A stretch of DNA of 64,000 nucleotides from Forficula auricularia (taxonomy: Eukaryota; Arthropoda; Insecta; Dermaptera; Forficulidae): NCBI GenBank assembly GCA_024734495.1, contig JALMQS010000225.1, positions 3,742,369 through 3,806,368 on the forward strand, in the 5' to 3' direction. The first letter of the stretch is position 1, and each line of letters opens with the position of its first letter. Under the pieces are notes generated by a model. The model saw nothing but the letters and a program-made list of their open reading frames with translations. It was not told where the DNA came from and ran no database searches. Of this stretch, positions 1 to 11,219 are shown in pieces. A program made the translations under genes and the position numbers.

Positions 1-180
1 AAATATTTTAAATTTCACTCGACCAGATCTTAATTATTTATTATTAATAAATAAAATCTAGCTATGTAGCCCGTCTTCTGCGGGCATCTTGCTAGCCAGA
101 GTACTGGGTGGTAACTTTTCTTGATACGTGTTCATCCAAAATTTGATGCTATTTGGACTAATGTACAGAAAAAACCTTAA

Positions 181-2150
181 TTTTATACATATAGATTATC
201 ATCAAAATGACGAAAAATGCCATTTTGACTGTATTTTCGACTCCCATTGGATATGAAACAACAATATTTAAAATTACAATATTTTGTTGACTTAATAGAA
301 AACAGCTTCCTCTTTGATTTTCAAATTACCACTTCTTAATAGATTAATTAGAACTCGAATTATAACTAAAATACTAAAGCCACGTGATTATTATATGGAT
401 AATAATAAATTAGAGACAATAAAAGAATGTGTCTTTAGATGGAAAAAATAAATTTTTAATTTATTTATAACGAGACTAAAGTTTTGAGGGTTTTGCCATC
501 TTCATCAGTCTATTACAATTGATTCACTAGAATTTATGTATAAAAACTTTCACTCGTCAATTCCTTTGAATCAATTGTGATAGTCAGATGAAGAGGGAAA
601 ACCCCTCAAAACTTTAGTCTCGTTTTAAATAAATTAAAAATTTTGCTCAATACATTCGTCGTAAAATAAATGACAAAATAATATAAACTAGAGGAGATTG
701 AAGAGAAATTAATAATAGAAAGGATAAATATTTACCAGATAAATAATAATAGAAAATTTATAGCCGTAAACCTAACAACGGATTCCAGTAGAATTTCCCG
801 ATTTTTTACAACACGTCAGAGTTTTGAGATATTATAGGACAAAATGACGAAAAAGGCCATTTTGACGTTATTTTCGAGTCCCATTAAATATTAAACTGCA
901 ATATTTGAAATCAAAATATTTTGTTAACGTAATAAAAAACAGCTTCCTCTTTGATTTTCAAATTATCAGTTGTTTTTAGCTCAATTAGAACTCGAGATAT
1001 AACTAAAAAACTAAAACTACGAAAGGACAATAAATTAAAAGAGACAATAAAAGAATGTGTCTTTAGAAGGAATTTTTTTTTAATTTATTTTTAACGAGAC
1101 TATAGTTTTGAGCAGGGACGTAATTAGGGGGCGGGCGGGGCGGCAGCCCCGGCACCAAAATCAGAGGGGCGCCAAATTGAGATATTGATTTGACGACACA
1201 AACCTATGTAAATTAGATAATCATATTCAAATTTAGCGCCTTTGTTATAAGTTCTGGGGATTCATCATATGTAACTAAATTTCGATTGGTACAACTGTTT
1301 ATAACTGTTTACCAGCCATATGATGAATCTATCCTAGTGTCATTAATTTGACGAAAAAGCAGAAGATGAATTAAACGAACTTTCAGAGGAAAAGAAGTTT
1401 GACCGCCCCCCCCCCAAAGCATTGATGATCAACATTTTTTATATGTTTATTTAATTTTTTTATAACATTACATTTTAAAATTGAAGAAAATAAAGTTCTA
1501 TGTAGGGGGGGCGGAGTCTCTGACCCCCCCCCCCCCGCTTGGACAATTCGATCGCGACACACTTCCGAGATCAAAAGTAGATCTTATATACCGGCGACCG
1601 CCCCCCCAAAATCAGAGGCCTGGATCCGCGCCTGCCTGGGGGGGGGCGCAAATTTATTTCTTGCCCCGGGTGAAATACGGCCTAGTTACGTCCCTGGTTT
1701 TGAGGGCCTTGCCCTCTTCGTCAGTCTATTTTAGAGAAACTTTCACATATCAATTCCTGTGAATCAATTGTAATACACTGATGAAGAGGGCAAAGCATTC
1801 AAAACTATAGTCTCGTTATTTTTTCAGCAGAAGACTTAATCTTTTATTGTCTCCTTTAATTGATTATCCTTAATAATCACGTAGTTTTAGTTTTTTAGTT
1901 ATATCTCGAGTTCTAATTGAGCTAAAAACAAGTGGTAATTTGAAAATCAAAGAGGAAGCTATTTTCTATTACGTCAATAAAATATTGTGATTTCAAATAT
2001 TGCTGTTTCATATCCAATGGGACTCGAAAATAAGGTCAAAATGGCATTTTTTGTCATTTTAGCAAATAATATCTCAAAACTCTGACCTGTTGTAATCAGC
2101 ATATTATATAACTCTACTGGAATCCATTGTTAATAGGTTTAAGGTTACAA
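181..2150. repeat. Foldback repeat complex, duplicated and inverted modules
   Basis: Two modules recur. Module A (about 199-360, recognisable by the repeated word gccattttgac) returns as a direct copy at about 838-1030 and inverted at about 1855-2070. Module B is a short palindrome whose arms read aacgagactaaagttttgag and its complement (about 470-626, and again 1092-1812, where a hAT MITE splits it). Words near 770-835 also return inverted near 2090-2140, so the 745-2140 part can fold back on itself. No coding capacity is visible. Module B resembles Penelope-type terminal repeats with a hammerhead-like core. Bases 1-180 hold nothing I recognise. Confidence 0.7.
1113..1696. mobile_element. 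Non-autonomous hAT-type MITE with 8-bp TSD
   Basis: The ends are inverted repeats: CAGGGACGTAATTAGG on the left and, read in complement, CAGGGACGTAACTAGG on the right (15 of 16 match). The flanks carry an identical 8-bp duplication, GTTTTGAG (1105-1112 and 1697-1704). An 8-bp TSD with CAG-type termini is the hallmark of hAT elements. The interior is C/G homopolymer-rich and includes a block (from about 1535) shared with the elements at 2200 and 15007. It has no transposase, so it must have been moved in trans. It interrupts module B of the surrounding foldback repeat. Confidence 0.85.
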
Positions 2151-2199
2151 ATTTTTGTTGAGCAGTGTTATTAATCTATTAAAGAATAACTACTACTAT

Positions 2200-2482
2200 C
2201 AAGGGCGGATCAGGGGGGGCGGAGGGCGATCGCCCCCCCCCCCATAGAGGCCCGTGCCTGGCAAAAAAAATTTGTAAAAAAAAAAAATTTATTTTTTCAA
2301 AAAATTTTAAAATTCAAAATAAAGTTCTATGTGTGTGTGTGGGGGGCGGCGTCTCTGACCCCCCCTCCCGCTTGGACAATTCGATCGCGACACACTTCCG
2401 AGATAAAAAGTAGATCTTACATCGGGCACCTTATATACATTCGCCCCCCCCCCCCCATAAAAAATTCCTGGATCCGCCCTTG
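2200..2482. mobile_element. Non-autonomous hAT-type MITE with 8-bp TSD
   Basis: Terminal inverted repeats are CAAGGGCGGATCAGG on the left and CAAGGGCGGATCCAGG on the right in complement. The 8-bp duplication ACTACTAT is perfect (2192-2199 and 2483-2490). The interior shares the block beginning cgcttggacaattcg with the MITEs at 1113 and 15007, so all three belong to one group with slightly different ends. It has no coding capacity. Confidence 0.85.
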
Positions 2483-2934
2483 ACTACTATTACTAATAGC
2501 ATTTCAATCTCAAAATTATTTTCACTAGATACATGATTATTATTTTTTTTTTTTAATTTGTTTCGGATTTCTACTAATATTTTATTGATTTTGTAATTTA
2601 TTTAACGAGGACATAATTCGAGCTATGAAGTTGAAATCTAATACAAAATCGTTTAAGGTTACAAATATAAATTTTATCGGGAAATTCTACTGGAATCCAT
2701 TTTGTTAGGTTTACGAATACAAATTTTTGTTTAATTTTTGCAGAGCAGTGTAATTGTAGGGCTCGGATTTATAGGCACTAACATATTTTAAAATAGGCAG
2801 GCAAATAAGCAATAAAAATAACTAAAATAAACTGCAACGGATCGTTGCTAAACTTTATCCAAATTCATTTGAAATATTAATATGTTTATTCCTTTATTAT
2901 TAATCAGATATCACTTGCAATTTGCAGTTCATGT
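2483..2934. other. AT-rich sequence without a recognised feature
   Basis: No ORF, RNA gene or mobile-element terminus was recognised. A short stretch near 2690-2730 repeats words seen in the preceding foldback complex (ctactggaatccat). Confidence 0.5.
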
Positions 2935-3095
2935 TGACTTTAATTCAAAAATAATGATCGATTCTCATTTAATAGTCGAGGAATAACCATTTTATATAGG
3001 ATTTTTGACGTTTCGATTTTAATTGGTAACCATTGCTGAAGACATGGAGGAATCGACTTAAAATCAAAAATAACGATCGATTCTTCTCTAATACT
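2935..3095 (+). repeat. Isolated copy of the 119-bp satellite monomer
   Basis: About 1.4 units of the repeat arrayed at 27090-27747 are found here alone; the words ttgacgtttcg, ggtaaccattgctgaagac and gaatcgacttaaaatc recur in the same order. The copy stops abruptly at the start of the TA-flanked element at 3099. Confidence 0.75.
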
Positions 3096-3098
3096 ATA

Positions 3099-4076
3099 GT
3101 AGGGGAAAGTGGGGGAAACACGAACACCTAAGGGAAAACTTGAATAAAACAGCAGTTTTGAAACATAACCTTACTTTTATTGTTTTATAATTAAGTTGAA
3201 TTATCTATCTAATTAGTTAAGTAGTCAAAATATAAAATTTGTTTATAAAATGTAATATTAAAAAGAAAAATCAAAACCCTTAGTGTTCGGGTTTACCGTC
3301 AATAGTTTTGGCCTTTCCTTCTTACTTTCCTTGACTAGAATCACTAAACTCTTTAATATTCTTGAAATTGATCAATACTTTTTTAGTTTCTTCGTTTTTA
3401 TATTTGCTAGGATCAGTTTTCAGTCTTTTTATTTCAGTTTTTTATCCTTGGTATTTTTGCAGCTTTTCTGTTGATTCCTTCTTCTTTGCTCGTTTTTTTT
3501 TCAAGATTACTGCACCGATTAAAAGCATTCGTAAATAACTCAACCAATTTTTTACGTAAATATAACTTAATATAGTTTTATTTCTACCAACAATAGTAAG
3601 ATAAACTGTATATAGTTGACTACTCATATATTAATGATTCTATGCCGATAATGCTTAACGGCGGTAATACCGAACGTTCGAGATTACCCACAGTCTGTTC
3701 GCATGCCAGCAGAATCGAAACAATTAAAATGACAACATTATTATAGGTTATGTTACTTTTGCCGTTAAGCATTATCGGCATAGAATCATTAATATATGAG
3801 TTTTCAACTAAATAAAGTTTATCTTACTATTGTCGATAGAAATAAGACTATATTAAGTTATATTTACGTAAAAAATTACATCAAAAACACAAAAAAAATG
3901 AAATGTCCATAACTTGACCCGTGCTTGCGTCTATATGTCCCCTGTTGTTGATTGGCACTACAAGCGACGTGAACTTCATGGTGGTCGTAAACAAAATACC
4001 GCCATTTATTTCTAATATATCAAAACTGTTGCATGCGGGATTCCCCCGCGTTCGTGTTTCCCCCACTTTCCCCTAC
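3099..4076. mobile_element. TA-flanked inverted-repeat element (MITE)
   Basis: The termini are near-perfect inverted repeats of about 27 bp beginning GTAGGGGAAAGTGGGGGAAA. TA flanks each end (3097-3098 and 4077-4078), which fits a Tc1/mariner-type insertion. Internally a second, larger hairpin (about 3540-3665 against 3760-3880) surrounds a short loop. No transposase ORF is present. The right end lies against a minus-strand zinc-finger fragment and supplies the last 20 or so apparent codons of that ORF. Confidence 0.75.
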
Positions 4077-4078
4077 TA

Positions 4079-4731
4079 ATGACAGGTACATATTGGCAAG
4101 TTTCCATTACCGATTTTGGTTTGTATACGCCAGTTGCTTTATCAAGCACACTATCAATCCTGTAACCTAGAGGAATTTCTATTGGCTCAATATAATTACA
4201 ATATTGTTTTAAAGAATCAATTTGTTGGTTTAATGTTTTTAATCCGTCAAAAGGGCTGTCTAACTCAAATGAATTCAAAATATTTTTTGCTTCATCATCA
4301 TGTTGCAAATCTCGGTTTTTGAAAAATCGTTGTACTTTTAGCTTTTGATAATTTAAAGTATGAACCAGAAGTTGTTCACATTCATCCATAACTTCAGTTA
4401 ATAGAGCTATAGTCATCGAAGGCTTATCGAATCTGGCAACCATTCGAACTACGTGTTTACGTAAGTCAAAATCAGTTACGTCATCAATATTTTGTGGAAC
4501 ATCTATATTAGAGCAGCCATTTTCGGTTTCATGATCATTTCCCATATCAAAGAAGTATTGATTATTGATATTAAAACCATCTATTTGTTGCCTCCGAATA
4601 TCATTATTAACTCCATCATTTTCATTTTCATCATTCAAATGATGCTTTCTGATATGATTTCTTAAAGAATAAAAAAATCGAAAACGACGATGACATCCAT
4701 TTTGACCGCATAAATACCCAGAATCACCCAT
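4079..4731 (-). pseudogene. C2H2 finger protein fragment, probably transposon-derived
   Basis: The ORF starts with one C2H2 finger near residues 8-30 (C-x4-C-x12-H-x4-H, the last histidines in RKHH), followed by about 190 residues with acidic stretches. I recognise the overall type only loosely, as uncharacterised multicopy fingers associated with mobile DNA; no function is assigned. The natural reading stops at about 4079, because the remaining residues to 4012 are encoded by the inverted repeat of the neighbouring TA-flanked element. It is therefore a truncated copy whose 3' part was replaced or displaced by that insertion. The start is uncertain, since the frame stays open for some 13 codons upstream of this ATG. 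Confidence 0.5.
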
Positions 4732-5238
4732 CCTCCGATTAATCGATAGCCCATGGCCATCAACTAAATCTTATATTATTAAATGAGCAAATCTTGTATA
4801 TATATATATATAATATATCCAATCGGTTTCTCAAAAACCGCTCTAACGATTTGGATGAAATTCACGGGTTAGGTGGCTTTTGTGTTGGCAATTCGATCTG
4901 TTACGGTTTCATCTTCGGCTAAGTTGTTTTTGATAGGTTTTTTGTTAATTGAAATAATTATTCACAGGTGGTTGTCTCGATAAAAATGTATAATTACATT
5001 TTTTTATATTTTTATTCAATTTCCTTTTAATAAATAATTGTTTTTTTAATTTTAAATTCCACGAAAATATAATTATTATATATTTAAAGTTGGGAAATTT
5101 AATTGATTAAAAATCGAGTTTTAAGTCCCACAAATATTAAATATTAGAATTTGACAATTTAATTAATTATAAAACTCGACAAATTGTTATTTAATTAAAA
5201 AAAATAATTATATGGTATTTATTTATATGCCTAAATAG
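4732..5238. other. AT-rich sequence without a recognised feature
   Basis: There is a short TA dinucleotide run near 4798-4813 and otherwise AT-rich non-coding sequence. No ORF or terminal repeat is recognised. Confidence 0.5.
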
Positions 5239-5410
5239 AGATAATCTGTGGGTAACTAGAAGAATGCAAAAACTGGGAGGAGGCGGGTTTGGGGGTGGGG
5301 GGCGGGACGAGGTAGGGAATTTCGCGGTGGGGTTGAGGTGGGAATGGGGGGTTCGGGGGGTTGAGGTAGCGGGCTGGGTGTGAGTGTGGGGGTTGGGTTC
5401 AGGGGGGTGT
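5239..5410 (+). repeat. G-rich low-complexity repeat, copy 1
   Basis: After the words ataatctgtgggtaactagaag comes about 140 bp of runs of three to six G with sparse A/T. The same lead-in and G-rich body recur at 31146-31545, so this is a dispersed repeat. The runs could form G-quadruplexes on the plus strand; apparent ORFs across such sequence are not genes. From 5411 to 5850 I see only AT-rich sequence and a short palindrome near 5447-5462 (accgagcatcgctcggt). Confidence 0.65.
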
Positions 5411-5852
5411 ACTATATATATAGCTTTTAACTTAAATCAAAAAGTTACCGAGCATCGCTCGGTGGCCAGGTACTGTCTACTTAAACCATTTAATGAACCT
5501 GAAATTAGCTGATTACATAACGAACAATTCAATCGCTGCATAATAAAATATTCTAGTAAAAAAATCTGTGAAAAAATTATCGCTATTGAATAATGAGAAT
5601 AAATTATTATAAAAAAATCACCCTCTAAAGTTCTCACCTTTTAATATTTTTAAGGTTTCTGAGTCAACAACTGACTGAAGTTTTTGATTTAATTCATCAA
5701 CTGATTCCATAATAACTGCTGATAATTTAGATGATATTTTACGTGTTTCGTTCTATTGTTTATTTCACAATCTGAAAATATAATTAACATTTTAAAAACA
5801 AGAAATCATTTAAACTTACAATGTAATTTATATTAAAATTTAAATTTATAAT

Positions 5853-5878
5853 AGTAATAATAATAATAATAATAATAA
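5853..5878. repeat. (TAA)n microsatellite
   Basis: An uninterrupted trinucleotide run of about eight or nine units; it produces a poly-tyrosine artefact in one minus-strand frame. Confidence 0.9.
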
Positions 5879-5984
5879 TCCCTAATAGCTAGAGACCGGA
5901 TTTTTATGCAGTAAAAACTGCCATAATATGCCATAAAATATTTAATTGGAAAGTTTTTGTTTTGCCGAGAGTAGCAGAGTTGAT

Positions 5985-6972
5985 GATTCACAAAGAGAAA
6001 CAAAGAGGTTGTCCTCTGCTTGATACAAATAAACATACACACATATATATCGAGATGATATATCTGTATATATATATACAGGGTGGATAGGAAAGTCCCT
6101 TTTAAACTGAAAATACTTGCAAACGGAGAGTGCTACAGCCATGCAAGTGAGGTAACGGTATAGTAAAGCGACTATGCCCGACCTAATGCAAACGACACCA
6201 GCGCCCCTAGTGGCGAAATGTGGAAGTTAGCCATTGCAAATCGAAAACGAAAAGAGATAGAGCAAAATTTCCAATTAGAAAGTTTTAGAGCATCAATTAA
6301 TTAGTACGAAACGATATTTGGTTTACACGGATAAGATAAATTGGCGCCTGTATACCCCAAAAATATCCAAAATCGATGCACTCCATTTTGTGTAAATATT
6401 TGAAAGGAATAGCCAGAGGAAAGAAGAAATATGCACAATTTAATGAATAAATACTAGTATGTACTTACATCAATACATTTTGATAACATCACACACAAAA
6501 ACAAAATAGGTAAACTAAACTCTAAGTCTCATAGTGATACGGACATTTTTCGATACAGACAGTGATTTATCTTATCCGTGCAAACCAAATATCGTTTCGT
6601 ACCAATTAATTGATGCTCTAAAACTTTCTAATTGGAAATTTTGCACTATCTCTTTTCGTTTTCGATTTGCGATGGTTAACTTCCACATTTCGCCACTAGG
6701 GGCGCTGGTGTACGTTTGCATTAGGTCGGGCATAGTCGCTTTACTATACCGTTACCTCACTTGCATGGCTATAACACTCTCCATTCGCAAGTATTTTCAG
6801 GTTAAAGGGACTTTCCTATGCACCCTGTATATCTGCTTGATGCAAATAAACATACACACATATATATCGAGATGATATATCTGTATATATATATATACAT
6901 ATCATCTCGATATATATGTGTGTATGTTTATTTGCATCAAGCAGAGGACAACCTCTTTGTTTCTCTTTGTCC
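5985..6972. mobile_element. Foldback element with TA-flanked insertion
   Basis: The outer arms contain caaagaggttgtcctctgct followed by a TA-rich stretch (about 5990-6070), with a direct partial copy at about 6831-6890 and an inverted copy at about 6895-6970. Between them lies a TA-flanked element, 6079-6827: termini CAGGGTGGATAGGAAAGTCC and CAGGGTGCATAGGAAAGTCC (right end in complement), TA on both sides, and inverted arms of about 270 bp that match almost throughout (6079-6340 against 6550-6827). No transposase is present. Related outer sequence recurs at 7190-7350 and 32634-32740. Confidence 0.75.
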
Positions 6973-7189
6973 ATAAAATACGTATTAACAATCTTTGATG
7001 CACAAATAATAAACTAATAAAATAATGCAAATTTTATCCAGCAGAGGCTACCCATTGGCCCTCTCCATTATTTAATTAAATAATGCAAATATTTATCCTA
7101 GATATATGATCCGGATACATAATTGATCCCCTGTGTATGCTATTGCATAGGAATCCGGTCTCTACTGTCTAATGTCATAAAATTAAAAC

Positions 7190-7350
7190 AAAGAGGTTGC
7201 CCTCTGCTTGATGCAAATAAAATGTACACAGCACAGTCTAACTATAGTCTCAAACAAATTAATAATATATACCTATACAGATATATAATTTCGATATATA
7301 TATGTGTATATGTTTATTTTCATCAAACAGAGAACAACCTCTTTGTTTCT
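7190..7350. repeat. Short copy of the caaagaggttg foldback family
   Basis: Inverted arms (aaacaaagaggttgccctct on the left, its near-complement on the right) flank a TA-rich centre. It is the same family as the arms at 5985-6972. The stretch 6973-7189 holds no recognised feature. Confidence 0.6.
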
Positions 7351-7754
7351 CTTTACCTATAGAATTAATTGTATTAATTAACTAATATTCAGGGCCGGGT
7401 AAAGGGCGATTGGAGCGATTGGGCCAGATCGGGCCCCGCGTTACCATGAAATTAACCAAAAAAAATTTCGAAATTTAAAGCAAATTGCTTTTGACGATAA
7501 TGAATAAATTATGAATTATCAAATGTATTGAATTTAATAGGGATAGTCCTATATTAGAGATTTTGCACTACGTACGTATCTGATGATCCATGACATTTGA
7601 TATATTTATATAATATGTTACTGTAAAAGCCCGAACTACGGTAAATCCTAAGATTTACCAACTCTTAATGGTAAAAGTCCGAACCGTTCTATAATCGTCG
7701 TTCATTTCGGACTTTTACCACTATTCACTTGGTAAATCTTAGGATATTATAAAA

Positions 7755-10073
7755 TCCCTGTGTGATAACTGTTTCCAGAAGAAAAGGTACTCTGCGCACA
7801 GACCCCCGGTATATTGGTGGAGCCCAGAAATTGCTGAAATCAGAAAGAATGTTATTCGACTGAGAAGAGCTAATTTAAAAATCAATAGAACATCAGCTCC
7901 TCTTAGTCAAAAATTAGAGGCCCTTAACTCATACAAAAACGCAAAACGAGACCTAAAGAAAGCTATATACAAGGCAAAAACCTCGGCATGGAAGCAACTG
8001 TGTGATGAACTGGAAGATGATATCTGGGGTAGGGCTTACCAAATAGTTACAAACAAATTAAAAGTAAAACCAAAAGTCAAGATGAGCGACGAAGAAATCT
8101 CGGAGCAAATCGAAAAGTTATTCCCTCAGCATCCCATAAGAAAATGGCCAAAAATCACACTAGATAGCGAGGAGATACCTCGATTTAATTTGGAGGAGAT
8201 AACAACTGCAGCTAAAGGTATTAAAAATAAAAAATCTCCTGGGCTAGACCACATCCCCCCTGAAGTTATTAGGTCATTTATGGAAAAGAATCCGCAAGTT
8301 ACTACCGATTTCAATCAATGCCTAACTGAGGGTGAGTTCCCGAACATCTGGAAATCGTCCAGACTAATTCTGATAGAAAAGCCCAAAAAAGAGGCTCTAG
8401 CACCAAAAGCTTACAGGCCAATTTGCCTCCTGGATATATACGGGAAACTATTAGGGACAATAATAAAAACCCGCCTAGAAAAAGAACTGGAAGATAATAA
8501 TATCTTACATAACCATCAATACGGCTTTAGAAAGGGCAGATCCACTATAGACGCGGTGTCACAAATAATGAAAATCCCTGAAAGAATTAAAGAAAAAGCA
8601 TACAAAAATCAAGAATTTTGCGCTATGATTACTTTGGACATAGAAAATGCCTTTAACTCCGCTCCCTGGCAAAAAATTATAGATGCCATGAACAAGGTTA
8701 AAGTTAGCAGGTATCTAATCAGAATGATTCAATCATATTTGACTGATCGTTTTATCCAAACACCAAACGGGAAAATCGTTCGCACCACTTGCGGTGTTCC
8801 ACAGGGCTCAGTACTGGGACCGACACTATGGAACATCTTTTATGATGAAATATTGCAACTGGAAATACACCAGGGAGTAACACTTTTTGCATATGCTGAT
8901 GATTTGGCAGTCGTAGTATCTGCGAAAACAAAAACCATGCTGGAGGAACTTGCTCAATATACAACCATAAAAATTGCATCTCAAATGTGTGAGATGGGGA
9001 TCAAGCTTGCTCCAAAAAAACGGAACTCGTCCTGCTTAATGGAAGAAGGAAACTAAAAGAGCTAGTTATTGAAATAGAAGGGGTGAGCATAAAAAGTACG
9101 AAATCAATCAAATACTTGGGAGTTCATATTGATAAAGACGTGAAAATGACCACACATATCCGAAAAACCTCTGAAAAAGCCAACAAAACATATATGGCAC
9201 TGGCAAGAATCACATCAAATATCGGCGGTCCTAGTTCAAAAAAAAGGCTCACCCTAGCAAATGTAGTCACTTCTATAATCCTATACGGAGCACCAGTTTG
9301 GGCGCATACCCTGCGTTATAAACATTATGAGAGGCTATTGGAAAGCATTAACCGAAGAACAGCCCTAAGAGTTATATCTGGCTACAGAACAGTCTCAACA
9401 ATGGCCGCGCTGGCAATCGCTGGCATACCGCCGATTAAACTAAAAGTTGAAGAAAGAGTAGCCATTTACCAACGAGGAAAACTGTATAGGGATGAGGCTA
9501 AAAAACTTATGATGTTAGCCTGGGAAGAACAATGGCAAAATTACAATGGCTGGGCCAAGGTATTCGTCCAAAATATCAATATATGGACCAATAGAAAATG
9601 GGGAAATGTAAACTTCCATATGACACAGGCGATCACTGGCCATGGAGTATTCGGAACATACCTATACAGGATGAAGATAAGACCGACAAGTAAATGCTGG
9701 TACTGTGAAGAAGAGGATTCTCCTGAACATACTATATTCCAATGTGAGAGATGGACCCAGGTTAGAATGGCGGCTGACATGAAAAGTGCAACGCATATAA
9801 CAAAAAACAATGTAGCCGACCTCTTGATGAAGTCAAGTCAAGAGTGGACAATTGTGGCAGACATGCTGAGCAGCATAATGAGGATAAAAGAGAAAGAAGT
9901 CAAGAATATGACTTAATATAAAGACACCGCCCTCCCCGAGGCAATGCTAATCGGCGGATTCCGGGGGGGAGAAGGATGAATGAGTGGAGGTTTTACTGGG
10001 TAGTCCTTCCTAGTGGAGGTTAGTCCCTTTCGCCATGTGCGTGCGTAAAAGCATTTCCCCACGTTAAAAAAAA
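7755..10073 (+). mobile_element. 5'-truncated R1-clade LINE
   Basis: This non-LTR retrotransposon lacks its endonuclease. The in-frame coding sequence begins near 7761 in the linker before the reverse transcriptase, and a 3' UTR (9917-10064) with two inverted GC-rich boxes ends in a short A run. The possible target duplication is AGGATAT at 7741 and AGGATTT at 10074 (6 of 7). The flanking subterminal word of the Ginger-like element (ggtaaatcttaggat, then ttacc) is continuous if the LINE is removed, which supports this insertion point. Confidence 0.75.
7761..9916 (+). pseudogene. R1-clade LINE ORF2: reverse transcriptase and zinc-finger tail
   Basis: It encodes the target-primed reverse transcriptase of an R1-clade element. 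The open frame runs upstream of the first ATG (8082) to about 7761, encoding a basic linker with VYWW. The RT domain has GLDHIPPEV near residue 54, FRKGRS near 149, TLDIENAF near 184, CGVPQGSVLGP near 238 and the catalytic FAYADD at about 269-274 (counted from 8082). A frameshift near 9020-9060 separates this from the C-terminal part (9083-9916), which carries KYLGVHID, the thumb region and a CCHC-like finger (C-x2-C-x8-H-x4-C, CWYCEEEDSPEHTIFQC). The endonuclease domain is absent through 5' truncation. The element is dead in cis because of the truncation and the frameshift. Confidence 0.85.
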
Positions 10074-10122
10074 AGGATTTACCTCAATGGCACGGTAAAT
10101 GTTGGGAAAAACATGACAATAA

Positions 10123-11157
10123 GTGTGTTTGTGCTCTATGTGGCCAGATGTTAAAATCGTACATGGAAAACCAAGACATAGTCAGAGTCAAGGATCAGTG
10201 GAGCGTGCCAATCAAGACATCGAAAATATGCTCAGCACGTGGATGGAAACTAATCAGTCGTCAAAGTGGTCAGAAGGTTTGAAATTCATTCAGGCCATGA
10301 AAAATAGAGCATATCACGAAGGAATCAAATGCTCCCCTTATGAAGCAATGTTTGGCAGTTCAATGAAAATGGGCATCGCAAACTCATCGATCCCTAAAGA
10401 TATGATTGGGCTTTTAAAGTCTGAAGAAGATTTAGAGAATTTGTTGCATTCTCAAAAAAATACGGATGTAAATATTACCGTCGAAAATGCAATTGGACAG
10501 GACAAGGAAGAAAATGTTGTTGAAAGTGAGTCAGAAGAGGACATAAACAGTATTAATTTGAGGAATAAAATACAAGAAAATGTAACTGAAATTATGATGG
10601 AGAAGCAAATAACCAATGAAACCGATTCAGAGACAGAAAACTCAACTCAAGCTCAAGAAGATCCAATACCTAAAAGGATAGAATCAGTCCAGATAATAAG
10701 AAAAAACGCAAAAATTAATTTGGAAAACCAAGCTGAAAAAATGAAAGCCATATCGTCGGCTAAATATCCAAGTGTGAAAGTTGGCCAAAATGTTAGACTG
10801 AAAGTACCTGACATTGACAGAGCTAAAACTGACCCAAAAAGCATTATTGCAGTTGTGGTAGATGTAAAGGACAATGAGTTTTACCAACTGGGTACCAAAA
10901 TTGGAGTACTAAAGCAGTTTTACACAAAGAATCAATTTACGTCATGCTCTGAAGATTTTGTTAAGATAAATGAAGTTGTTAAAGATAAAGAAGTTAGTCT
11001 TCGAGAAGTTATCGGAAAATTGTCATTGACTGGAGGACAAGGCTTCAAGAAATGTAACTGCCTTAAAAAATGCTTGTCGAAGAAATGCACTTGCAAGTCA
11101 TCAGGATTACTTTGTAATTCCAAATGCCATAACAGCGCTCCGTGTTGTAAAAAGTAA
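10123..11157 (+). pseudogene. Ginger-like integrase, C-terminal half
   Basis: The 344-residue ORF begins within the DDE integrase core. Residues 8-30 include KIVHGKPRHSQSQGSVERAN, in which the glutamate is the third catalytic residue. The first two aspartates are missing because the upstream sequence is absent. An acidic, low-complexity middle (residues about 110-190) precedes a beta-rich region with YQLGTKIGVLKQFY and a C-terminal cysteine cluster of ten Cys (CNCLKKCLSKKCTCK onward). The arrangement matches integrases often annotated in insects as KRAB-A domain-containing protein 2-like, which derive from Ginger elements. The only methionine start is an internal one. Non-autonomous: it cannot catalyse transposition without its N-terminal half. 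Confidence 0.75.
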
Positions 11158-11219
11158 TTTTTTTACTAACTTTTAAAAATGAAAAAAAATATATTAAATA
11201 ATTTTTAAGAAAAAAATAA

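Noticed and set aside
1481..1762. 93-residue plus-strand ORF
   Set aside because: It runs across the end of a hAT MITE, its TSD and module B; a similar ORF at 14977 arises from the same MITE interior.
5833..6142. Two minus-strand ORFs
   Set aside because: One translates the (TAA)n microsatellite into poly-Tyr, the other the TA-rich foldback arm.
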